Shown here: piece after piece, positions 1 to 7,508 of the stretch
Position numbering within the stretch: the first letter of the stretch is position 1
Layout: each line of letters begins with the position of its first letter
Assembly (NCBI GenBank): GCA_949296855.1
Contig: CASFRN010000135.1
Coordinates: forward strand, 1 to 53,934
From: an uncultured Bacteroides sp.
GTDB taxonomy: Bacteria; Bacteroidota; Bacteroidia; Bacteroidales; Bacteroidaceae
Length of the DNA: 53,934 bases
Direction of reading: 5' to 3'
Notes under the pieces: model-generated
The model's database searches: none
The model's input: only the letters and a program-made list of their open reading frames with translations
Told to the model about the DNA's origin: nothing
Program-made: the position numbers and the translations under genes

Positions 1-138
1 GTGTGTGCTTTGGGCGATTTTTTGGTCCTTTCCGCTTCTGTTCTTCGTCAGATAGCCCGCTATCTTCCTCATCACAGAAGTGGAAATGCCTCAAAAACTC
101 ATCCCAAATCATCGCACGATAAATTCAAAACAGTTTCT
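1..138. repeat. Right part of a MITE-like element (partial copy)
   Basis: The first 138 bases match positions 22762-22899 with only two substitutions (near bases 25 and 49). In the complete second copy the element ends in an 18-bp terminal inverted repeat, and the same terminal sequence is present here at about 121-138. The left end lies outside the window. No convincing coding sequence is seen, so a non-autonomous insertion element is the simplest reading. Confidence 0.7.
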
Positions 139-173
139 AAGTTGTTTCCGATGGACCCCTTATTCTTCATTTT

Positions 174-1238
174 TCATTCCCCGCGGTATTCCTGCAAAGT
201 CAATTCGCCTTTCAAGGCTCCTAAAGCGTTCATGGCCAAAGCGCCCATCTCGTCTTCTCCAGGAATCACCACGATGCGTGCCAATCCTTCTATCCATTCG
301 CGCAATAACGACAGGACATATGTGTTGTTGGCTATGCCTCCTGTCAAGATAATGGCATCGGTGTGCCCGTGTAACGCTACGTGCATGGCACCTATTTGCT
401 TGGCGACGGTATAAATCATGGCTTCCAATACCAGCTTGTGCTTTTCGTTTCCTGCATGTATCCAGCGGACGATGGTTTGCACATCGGTCGTACCTAAATG
501 AGCCACCAGCCCCCCTTTGCCGTTCAATAGCTTCTGGATTTCTTTTTGTGTATATTTCCCGCTGAAGCATAAGTCGGCTAACTGGCGGGCGGGAACAGTC
601 CCGGCACGTTCGGGGCTGAACGGACCTTCTCCATCCAAGGCGTTGTTTACATCGACCACTTTTCCATGGTGGTGTGCGCTGACCGAGATGCCTCCGCCTA
701 AATGAGCCACTACTAAATCGAGTTTTTCGTATCTCCGTTTGATGGAAGCTGCATAACGGCGTGAAACGGCACGGCTATTCAGTGCATGGAAAACAGATTG
801 GCGAGGTATTTCGGGAATCCCTGAGAGGCGGGCTATGTCGCGCAGTTCGTCGGTTACTACAGGGTCGGCTATAAACGAAGGGCATCCTATCTGCCGGGCA
901 AATTCGTCTGCCAGCCATGCGGCAAGGTTGGAGGCATGTTCTACAGGCGAATGCCACAAGTCGTGCTTGATTTTTTCGGTGATGCGGTACACTCCTCCCT
1001 GTGTAGGTTTCAACAACCCTCCACGACCGATGATGGCATCGAAAGCCATCGGTATGCCTGCACGCCGCAAGGCTTCAAGCATGCAGCTACGCCGGTAGTC
1101 GTATTGTTCGTTGATATGATGAAACTTCGCCAACTCACGGGAAGAATGGAAGACGCTTTCGCGCCATACGGGAGTTAAATCTTCGTAAACCGCCAGCTTG
1201 GTTGAAGTGGATCCAGGATTGATGACTAATATTTTCAT
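174..1238 (-). CDS. buk: Butyrate kinase
   Basis: Cytoplasmic acetate/butyrate-kinase-family enzyme of 354 residues. It converts butyryl phosphate (or a branched-chain acyl phosphate) plus ADP to the free acid plus ATP. The N-terminus carries the ASKHA phosphate-binding motif NPGSTSTKLA right after MKILVI. VVAHLGGGISVSAH and ILTGGIANN later in the chain are typical ATP/substrate motifs. The start at 1238 is chosen because its ATG overlaps the TGA of the upstream ptb (ATGA), although the frame stays open 11 codons further upstream. Length is usual for Buk. With ptb it forms a two-gene operon for substrate-level phosphorylation. Whether butyrate, isobutyrate or isovalerate is the real product cannot be read from the sequence. 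Confidence 0.93.
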   Translation of the reverse strand: MKILVINPGSTSTKLAVYEDLTPVWRESVFHSSRELAKFHHINEQYDYRRSCMLEALRRAGIPMAFDAIIGRGGLLKPTQGGVYRITEKIKHDLWHSPVEHASNLAAWLADEFARQIGCPSFIADPVVTDELRDIARLSGIPEIPRQSVFHALNSRAVSRRYAASIKRRYEKLDLVVAHLGGGISVSAHHHGKVVDVNNALDGEGPFSPERAGTVPARQLADLCFSGKYTQKEIQKLLNGKGGLVAHLGTTDVQTIVRWIHAGNEKHKLVLEAMIYTVAKQIGAMHVALHGHTDAIILTGGIANNTYVLSLLREWIEGLARIVVIPGEDEMGALAMNALGALKGELTLQEYRGE

Positions 1239-2164
1239 GCGGTTTCTTGTTTTAAGCTTCCTGCCAGACACGCCAGTGCCAAACTGTAGAACTTTGAGTT
1301 GCCCGAATCGCTGCGCGAAGGCACTACCACCGGCACGATGGTGCCGGTCAGCATCCCCGCCATATTGGCGTCGCCGAACAAGGAAAGGGTTTTATAAAAT
1401 GTATTGCCTGCTTCGATGTTGGGGAATACCAAGACATCGGCATTGCCTATCACGGGCGAAGACAATCCTTTTATTTCACCGCTGTGCTTATCGCAAGCCG
1501 TTTTGGCGTCCATCGGGCCGTCGATAAAGACTTTGCCGAACCGTCCTTGTGCAGCTTCTTCTTTCAATTGTACGTAGCTTAATGTATGCGGAAACTTTTC
1601 GTTTATCTTTTCGGTGCAATGTATCAAAGCGACACGAGGCTGCTCGTTGCCCAATTCCCTGCATAAAGCAATGTCGTAAGTTATCATCGAGCGGAACTGT
1701 TCGAGTGTCGGACGCGGGATTACCGCCGCGTCTGAAAACAGCAACAGCTTATGGTAAAGCGGCACTTGCGCCACCGCTACATGGCTTAACACACCTTTTG
1801 GAGGGAGCAGCCCTCTGTCTTTCTTCAACACGGCCCGTAGGAGGTTATCTGTGTTAATCAGCCCCTTCATTAAAATATCCGCTTCGCCGGTACGTACCAA
1901 TTCTACCGCTAGAGCCGCCGCTTCGTCTGGTGTAGCCGCTTCGTATACCCGGACAAAGTCGGGTGATGCGTTCCGTAATTGATATGCCATTTCTTTATGT
2001 CCCGAATCGGCCACTAGCAAATATTCGGCTATCTCTTCGCGCAAGCTGCGGATGATGACATATTCTGTATGCGGGTCGTTAGGGCAGACTACCGCTACAC
2101 GCCGCCGGATGTTCGACGAACGCAAGCGGTTTACTAATTGGGAAAGTGTTCGAAGCTGTTCCAT
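1235..2164 (-). CDS. ptb: Phosphate butyryltransferase (phosphate acyltransferase family)
   Basis: A 309-residue cytoplasmic enzyme of the phosphate acetyl/butyryltransferase family. It exchanges CoA for phosphate on butyryl-CoA to give butyryl phosphate for the kinase encoded next to it. Family features include GEADILMKGLINTDNLLRA, the VFPNIEAGNTFYK segment and a C-terminal GTIVPVVVPSRSDS motif. The stop overlaps the buk start by 4 bp (ATGA), implying translational coupling. A CATCTTTGC box about 20 bp upstream of the ATG resembles a Bacteroidetes -7 element with one mismatch, but no clear -33 box is seen. Upstream is a divergently oriented peptidase gene. Confidence 0.92.
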   Translation of the reverse strand: MEQLRTLSQLVNRLRSSNIRRRVAVVCPNDPHTEYVIIRSLREEIAEYLLVADSGHKEMAYQLRNASPDFVRVYEAATPDEAAALAVELVRTGEADILMKGLINTDNLLRAVLKKDRGLLPPKGVLSHVAVAQVPLYHKLLLFSDAAVIPRPTLEQFRSMITYDIALCRELGNEQPRVALIHCTEKINEKFPHTLSYVQLKEEAAQGRFGKVFIDGPMDAKTACDKHSGEIKGLSSPVIGNADVLVFPNIEAGNTFYKTLSLFGDANMAGMLTGTIVPVVVPSRSDSGNSKFYSLALACLAGSLKQETA

Positions 2165-2211
2165 ACCATCAGATTTTCAGCAAAGATGGGAAATAAATCT
2201 GAATTTATCTC

Positions 2212-2222
2212 TATCTTTGCCT
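2212..2222 (+). promoter_or_regulatory. Bacteroidetes-type -7 box upstream of the C26-M19 gene
   Basis: TATCTTTG lies about 25-30 bp before the ATG at 2246, matching the TAnnTTTG -7 consensus. A -33 TTTG at the right distance is not evident, so the call rests on the -7 element and on its position. Confidence 0.4.
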
Positions 2223-2245
2223 TGTTTCCTTTAAACATTTAACTT

Positions 2246-4024
2246 ATGAAAACGTTTCAAACATTTGACATCGAGTCGGCGTATGATACACTTCATAGCC
2301 GGTTCCCCAACCATAAAGACTCGCCGGTAATCGGCATTACCGGAAACTTCAACGAAGGAAATTTATGCCTCGCTTCGGGATATTACACTTCCGTTCTGAA
2401 AGCAGGCGGTGTCCCCTTTGTTATTCCTCCATTTGAAAATGATGACATTCTGATAAACCTTCTTGACCGCATAGACGGACTTCTCTTATCGGGAGGAGGC
2501 GATATTAATCCATTGCTCTTGAAAGAAGAGCCGATAAAAGAATTACACGGCATTAACCCTTTCCGCGACCGTCAGGAGTTGTTGTTGGCACGATTGGCCG
2601 CCAACCGGCAAATTCCTATTCTCGGCATTTGCCGGGGCATACAGGTCATGAACGCGGCGTTGGGGGGGACTTTGTATCAGGACATCTATTCGCAGGCAGA
2701 GGCCAAACTCCTTAAACATAGCCAGGATATGGACTGTGCGTTTGCCTCGCATACCGTCCGTATAGAAACGGATAGCGTGTTGGCGAAGGTAATGGGGCGG
2801 ACTGTATTGCCTGTTAATTCGTTTCATCACCAGGCGGTAAAAGACCCGGCACCGGGATTCCGTATATCAGCACGTGCGGCAGACGGGGTGGCCGAAGCCA
2901 TTGAAAGCACTGAATATAAACCGATGCTTGGCGTGCAATGGCATCCTGAATGTTTCATCATGAACGGCGATGAATATATGATGCCTATTTTCGATTGGTT
3001 CTTGAAAGAAGCTGCTTCTTTCCGGGCGGCAAAAGAGCTTCATCGTAACATACTGACTTTGGATTCGCACTGCGATACACCGATGTTTTTCGAGCAAAAC
3101 ATCAACTTCGCCACACGCGACCCGAAAATAAAGGTCGACTTGCATAAAATGACCGAAGGGCGGCAAGACGCTACGGTCATGGTGGCTTATCTTCCGCAAA
3201 GAGAACGTACGGATGAGGCTTTGCTTGCCGCTACCGCCAAAGCAGACCAGCTGTTGAATGAGATAGAGCGGATGGTGGCTATGAATTGTACAGCCGTAGA
3301 CATAGCCTACAAGCCCGCTGATTTGTATCGTCTGAAGCAAGCGGGAAAGAAGGCCATCATGCTGGGCATTGAGAACGGTTATGCTATTGGCAAGGACTTG
3401 AGTAATGTAGAACGTTTCCGTCGGCGGGGGGTGGTATACATGACCCTTTGCCATAACGGGAACAATGACATCTGTGGCTCGGCGCGTTATAACGAAGAAG
3501 GGTTGGGGGTCAGCACTTTCGGGGAACAGGTCATTCGTGAGATGAATCGCACAGGGATGCTGGTTGACTTGTCGCACGCTGGCGAACGCAGCTTCTACGA
3601 TGCGTTGGACATCAGCCTTCAGCCCGTTGTCTGCTCGCATTCATCCTGCCGTGCATTGTGTGACCATCCCCGCAATTTGACCGATGGACAGCTGAAAGCC
3701 ATCGCCCGTAAAGGAGGGGTTGTGCAGCTTTGCCTGTATAACGGATTCCTGCGTACAGACCGTCCTGCCGATATTTGCGACGCAATCGACCACTTGCATC
3801 ACATCGTGAACCTTATCGGAGTCGACCATGTAGGCATCGGTACAGACTTCGACGGCGACGGAGGCATCATCGGGTGTAATGACTCGTCCGAGTTGATTAA
3901 CTTTACCCGACAGTTGATGTACGAACGTTATAGCGAAGAAGATATCCGGTTGATATGGGGAGGTAATTTCTTGCGTGTAATGGAACAGGTGCAAGAACCG
4001 TCGCGTAAGGAAATGGGTTTTTGA
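2246..4024 (+). CDS. Fused peptidase C26 (gamma-glutamyl hydrolase-like) and M19 membrane-dipeptidase-like protein
   Basis: This 592-residue protein joins two hydrolases. Residues ~25-255 are a class I glutamine-amidotransferase fold of the PuuD/C26 type. The nucleophile lies in GICRGIQ (Cys129) and the His/Glu pair in GVQWHPE (His233, Glu235). Residues ~268-585 are a renal-dipeptidase-like M19 barrel with the first metal pair in DSHCDTP (His275, Asp277), a glutamate in LGIENGYAIG, and histidines in DLSHAGE and SHSSCRAL. Both active sites look complete. No signal peptide is seen, so it should be cytoplasmic. A role in breaking gamma-glutamyl or dipeptide compounds, with one domain passing product to the other, is an inference. 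The substrate is unknown. Confidence 0.85.
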   Translation: MKTFQTFDIESAYDTLHSRFPNHKDSPVIGITGNFNEGNLCLASGYYTSVLKAGGVPFVIPPFENDDILINLLDRIDGLLLSGGGDINPLLLKEEPIKELHGINPFRDRQELLLARLAANRQIPILGICRGIQVMNAALGGTLYQDIYSQAEAKLLKHSQDMDCAFASHTVRIETDSVLAKVMGRTVLPVNSFHHQAVKDPAPGFRISARAADGVAEAIESTEYKPMLGVQWHPECFIMNGDEYMMPIFDWFLKEAASFRAAKELHRNILTLDSHCDTPMFFEQNINFATRDPKIKVDLHKMTEGRQDATVMVAYLPQRERTDEALLAATAKADQLLNEIERMVAMNCTAVDIAYKPADLYRLKQAGKKAIMLGIENGYAIGKDLSNVERFRRRGVVYMTLCHNGNNDICGSARYNEEGLGVSTFGEQVIREMNRTGMLVDLSHAGERSFYDALDISLQPVVCSHSSCRALCDHPRNLTDGQLKAIARKGGVVQLCLYNGFLRTDRPADICDAIDHLHHIVNLIGVDHVGIGTDFDGDGGIIGCNDSSELINFTRQLMYERYSEEDIRLIWGGNFLRVMEQVQEPSRKEMGF

Positions 4025-4090
4025 TCTTTTTCTGCATTATACAAACCGATGGTCTTGCGTTTATAGGTAGAAAAAACATATCTTTTTATT

Positions 4091-5428
4091 ATGAGTTACA
4101 TTAAATGTTATTATCTGCCTATTCTCCTGAGTCTGTTGGTTTGTTCTTGTGGAGAATATAAACTTGAAGAAGAAGCGGATGAAGCCGTAGAGGAACATCC
4201 GCATAGCGTTCAGGTTGTCACTCGAAGCGACAACAATGCTCCTATCCATTATCCGCTTACTGTTTATCTGTTTAACGAGCAAGGGAAATGTGTAGGGCAA
4301 GAAATCATTGCCGACGAATCGGTGGCTTACAGCCGAAAGCTTTCGGAAGGGAAATATACCATTGTCTTGTTGTCGGGGGTTGCGGAAGATGAGTATTTCA
4401 TGCCGCTTGACATTTCCCCCGATAGTTACATCACGCTCAAGGAATCCAATTTTGCGAAAGCCCCTATTCAGATAGCGCAGGCTCAAGTGAATCTGACAAA
4501 GTCTACTACCGTGCAAATGACCTTGTCGTATGCCGTAGCTTCGGTTGGTTTTGTCATTAACGAGGTGCCAGCCGATGCCACTCAGGTAAGTATTGATATA
4601 TCTCCCGTGAGTTCGGGCATAGCCTTCGACGGGAATTATAAAGAAGACAAACAGTCGTGCACGGTGCCTTGCGTGAAAGAAGACGGGCAATGGATAAGCG
4701 AAACCGTCTATATTTTCCCTCATGAGAGCAATTCTACCCATTTGTCGGTGCTGGTAGAATTGCCCGAAGGCAATAAAACTTATGGCTATACTTACCAAGC
4801 TGCTTTGCAAGCTGGTTATCCTTATCAGTTTACGGGTAATTTTGAAGACGGCATAACGCTGAACGGAGAATTCCAAGCCGAAGGATGGCATCCGGTTGTG
4901 GATGTAGAGTTCGGTTTCAATGAGGTGGTTCCGGACGATCCGGATGACGGCGGGACTGGTGAAGGGGAAGGGCCAGGCCAGGAAGAAGGGTCTGACGCTT
5001 ATTTCGTTTCGGAGTTGCCCGAAGCGGAAAGCATTTGGGAGGGCTTTTATGTTTGGACAACAGAAAGCGTGTCGGCAACCGAATGCGAAGCCATTATCAT
5101 TTCGCCTGACCACTTGGAGTTATTGGCGAGCCAAGGGAGAGAAGAATTGGCGAATTATGAAATCAATGGCATTAAGGATTGGCGGGTATTTACAAAAGAA
5201 GAAGCGAAGGGCTTTATCGCGCAATATGCAGATTCGCTTAATGACTTAAACGACTTGCTCCAGGCAAACGGATTGGCCATATTCTGTTGTAATGAAGAAG
5301 GAGACCGTTACCTTTGTAATAATTGCTTGTCCAGTTTCGCTTTCTGGAGTTCCAGTATTTCGCCTGTTGGCTCTAAGCGGAGCTATTTCCTTCGTCCGGT
5401 GAAGACCGTACGGCTGAAAGTGCGGTAA
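4091..5428 (+). CDS. FimB/Mfa2-like fimbrillin-family lipoprotein
   Basis: Exported lipoprotein of 445 residues with a hydrophobic N-terminus and a lipobox ending at Cys20 (LLVCSC). The segment VQVVTRSDNN followed by beta-rich repeats and a statement of the kind YTIVLLSGV resembles the FimB/Mfa2 (fimbrial anchor) family of Bacteroidales. The linker at ~285-300 is rich in Asp, Gly and Glu. The last ~130 residues form a separate domain rich in Glu and paired cysteines. It may anchor or cap a surface fimbria, but no major fimbrillin gene is adjacent. It stands alone between the C26-M19 gene and a strong terminator. The family call is by pattern only. Confidence 0.55.
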   Translation: MSYIKCYYLPILLSLLVCSCGEYKLEEEADEAVEEHPHSVQVVTRSDNNAPIHYPLTVYLFNEQGKCVGQEIIADESVAYSRKLSEGKYTIVLLSGVAEDEYFMPLDISPDSYITLKESNFAKAPIQIAQAQVNLTKSTTVQMTLSYAVASVGFVINEVPADATQVSIDISPVSSGIAFDGNYKEDKQSCTVPCVKEDGQWISETVYIFPHESNSTHLSVLVELPEGNKTYGYTYQAALQAGYPYQFTGNFEDGITLNGEFQAEGWHPVVDVEFGFNEVVPDDPDDGGTGEGEGPGQEEGSDAYFVSELPEAESIWEGFYVWTTESVSATECEAIIISPDHLELLASQGREELANYEINGIKDWRVFTKEEAKGFIAQYADSLNDLNDLLQANGLAIFCCNEEGDRYLCNNCLSSFAFWSSSISPVGSKRSYFLRPVKTVRLKVR

Positions 5429-5464
5429 ATAGTAAGGCGGTTATTTGTAATGTGTCAGTGTGAA

Positions 5465-5515
5465 AACGCGGATTTCTGCAGATTATTGTTTTAGTCTGCG
5501 GAAATCCGCGTTTTT
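5465..5515 (+). terminator. Strong intrinsic terminator after the fimbrillin-like gene
   Basis: An 18-bp stem pairs 5465-5482 with 5495-5512, with one G-T wobble, an 11-12 base loop and a T run after the right arm. It closes the fimbrillin-like transcript and separates it from the rimP promoter. Confidence 0.85.
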
Positions 5516-5577
5516 ATATATTTCATTAATTTGTTTTGCCGCCATAGGCTCTGTTTGCAAATAAATTAAAGGAATAT

Positions 5578-5608
5578 TTTGTAGTCCGCCAAATGTTTTA
5601 TATCTTTG
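5578..5608 (+). promoter_or_regulatory. Promoter of the rimP-nusA-infB operon
   Basis: TTTG at 5578-5581 and TATCTTTG at 5601-5608 are separated by 19 bp. Both boxes and the spacing fit the Bacteroidetes primary-sigma consensus. Transcription would start about 60 bp before the rimP ATG. Confidence 0.75.
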
Positions 5609-5674
5609 CAGGCGAGATGAAAAAGATGGTGGAGGGGCGGTAAGGCTCCTTTTTTTATTCACGATTAATATTGC

Positions 5675-6142
5675 ATGATAGACAAACAAGTTGTGACCCG
5701 GATAGTCGAGGATTGGCTGGAAGGGAAAGATTATTTTCTGGTAGATGTCTCTGTAAGTCCGGATGACAAAATTGTGGTTGAAATCGACCATGCGGATGGC
5801 GTATGGATAGATGATTGTGTGGAGTTGAGCCGTTTCATCGAATCGAAGTTGAATCGGGAAGAGGAGGATTATGAATTGGAAGTAGGCTCGGCGGGTATCG
5901 GGCAACCTTTTAAGGTGTTGAAGCAATACCTGATTCATATCGGTAAAGAAGTGGAGGTAATGGATGCCTCCGGTAATAAATGGACCGGTATATTGGCGGG
6001 AGCCGATGAAGACTCCTTTACGGTGACAGTGAAGATGAAAGTGAAGCCGGAAGGGGCGAAGCGCCCCAAGTGGGTAGACCAGGATATGGCTTTTGCTTAT
6101 GATGGAATTAAATACACCAAATACTTAATAAGCTTTAAATAA
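5675..6142 (+). CDS. rimP: Ribosome maturation factor RimP
   Basis: A 155-residue cytoplasmic protein required for late 30S subunit maturation. The N-terminal half holds the RimP alpha/beta domain (LVDVSVSPDDKIVVEID, then CVELSRFIES and the YELEVGSAGIGQPFK stretch, a variant of the usual EVSSPG motif). The C-terminal part is the small SH3-like barrel. It is the first gene of the classic rimP-nusA-infB order and is followed by nusA after 3 bases, so the two are almost certainly co-translated. Confidence 0.95.
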   Translation: MIDKQVVTRIVEDWLEGKDYFLVDVSVSPDDKIVVEIDHADGVWIDDCVELSRFIESKLNREEEDYELEVGSAGIGQPFKVLKQYLIHIGKEVEVMDASGNKWTGILAGADEDSFTVTVKMKVKPEGAKRPKWVDQDMAFAYDGIKYTKYLISFK

Positions 6143-6145
6143 ATT

Positions 6146-7435
6146 ATGGCGAAAAAAGAACCAGCTGTCAGTCTGATTGACACGTTTTCGGAATTTAAAG
6201 AATTGAAGAATATTGACCGTACTACGATGGTGAGTGTGCTGGAAGAATCGTTCCGCAGCGTAATCGCCAAGATGTTCGGCACAGACGAAAATTATGATGT
6301 GATTGTAAACCCGGACAAAGGCGATTTCGAAATATGGCGCAACCGTGAAGTGGTGGCGGATGATGAGTTGACCAATCCGAACAGGCAGATTTCATTGACT
6401 GAGGCACGTCAGATAGACGCTTCGTATGAAGTAGGCGAGGAAGTAACCGATGAAGTGATTTTCGAGAAATTCGGACGGCGCGCGATTTTGAATCTTCGCC
6501 AGACTTTGGCTTCGAAAATCTTGGAACTGGAGAAAGATAGCCTCTATAATAAATATATAGATAAGGTAGGAACGGTAATCGCTGCAGAGGTTTATCAGAT
6601 TTGGAAAAAGGAAATCTTGTTGTTGGATGACGAAGGCAATGAATTGTTGCTTCCGCGTACGGAACAGATTCCGAGTGACTTTTACCGTAAGGGCGAAACG
6701 GTACGTGCGGTTGTAGCCCGTGTGGAAAACAAGAATAATAATCCGAAGATTATCTTGAGCCGTACTTCGCCTATGTTCTTGCAACGTCTGTTTGAGCAGG
6801 AAGTGCCTGAGATTAATGACGGGCTGATTACCATCAAACGTATAGCGCGTATTCCGGGAGAACGGGCGAAGATTGCAGTGGAATCGTACGATGACCGTAT
6901 TGATCCGGTAGGCGCTTGTGTGGGCGTGAAAGGCTCACGTATCCATGGTATTGTGCGCGAATTGCGGAATGAGAATATAGACGTAATCAATTATACATCG
7001 AATATACAATTGTTTATCCAGCGTGCGTTAAGCCCTGCTACGGTATCATCTATTGTGATGCACGAGGAAGAGAAGAAAGCCGAAGTGTATCTGAAGCCGG
7101 AAGAGGTGTCGCTTGCTATCGGAAAGGGAGGTATGAACATCAAGCTGGCAAGTATGCTGACCGAATATACGATAGATGTTTACCGTGAAGTAGACGGCAA
7201 CATGACGGATGAGGATATCTACTTGGATGAGTTTAAGGATGAAATAGACGAATGGGTCATTAATGCTATTAAAGGCATAGGCATTGATACCGCTAAGGGC
7301 GTGTTGAATGCTCCGCGCGAAATGCTGATAGAGAAAGCCGATTTGGAAGAGAATACGGTAGACGATGTATTGAGAATATTGAAAGCTGAGTTTGAAGGAA
7401 ACACATCAAACAATAATAGTGAAGCTAATGATTGA
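6146..7435 (+). CDS. nusA: Transcription termination/antitermination factor NusA
   Basis: The 429-residue NusA binds RNA polymerase and modulates pausing, termination and rRNA antitermination. Domain order is an N-terminal polymerase-binding domain (~1-130), an S1 domain (~135-200), then KH1 (GVKGSRIHGIVRELRNENID) and KH2 (AIGKGGMNIKLASM). A short helical C-terminal region ends in an acidic, Asn-rich tail. The second acidic repeat found in some proteobacterial NusA proteins is absent, which is usual for Bacteroidetes. Its position between rimP and infB confirms the call. Confidence 0.97.
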   Translation: MAKKEPAVSLIDTFSEFKELKNIDRTTMVSVLEESFRSVIAKMFGTDENYDVIVNPDKGDFEIWRNREVVADDELTNPNRQISLTEARQIDASYEVGEEVTDEVIFEKFGRRAILNLRQTLASKILELEKDSLYNKYIDKVGTVIAAEVYQIWKKEILLLDDEGNELLLPRTEQIPSDFYRKGETVRAVVARVENKNNNPKIILSRTSPMFLQRLFEQEVPEINDGLITIKRIARIPGERAKIAVESYDDRIDPVGACVGVKGSRIHGIVRELRNENIDVINYTSNIQLFIQRALSPATVSSIVMHEEEKKAEVYLKPEEVSLAIGKGGMNIKLASMLTEYTIDVYREVDGNMTDEDIYLDEFKDEIDEWVINAIKGIGIDTAKGVLNAPREMLIEKADLEENTVDDVLRILKAEFEGNTSNNNSEAND

Positions 7436-7508
7436 TAGCGCGTAATGGCTATTATTGGTGATTATTAGGATATTGTTTTCTCGGCTCTATTAAAAAAACG
7501 AGTGATTT

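Noticed and set aside
1-414. Plus-strand open frame of 137 codons across the repeat and the end of buk
   Set aside because: It overlaps the minus-strand buk gene and changes sequence completely after the repeat end; the other repeat copy has a different continuation, so the frame is accidental.
2543-3994. Long minus-strand frames inside the C26-M19 gene
   Set aside because: They are antisense to a gene with two complete active sites and show no family motifs or ribosome-binding sites.
4061-5113. 350-codon minus-strand frame opposite the fimbrillin-like gene
   Set aside because: The plus strand has a signal peptide, lipobox and terminator; the minus frame is rich in Arg and Phe without any recognisable pattern.
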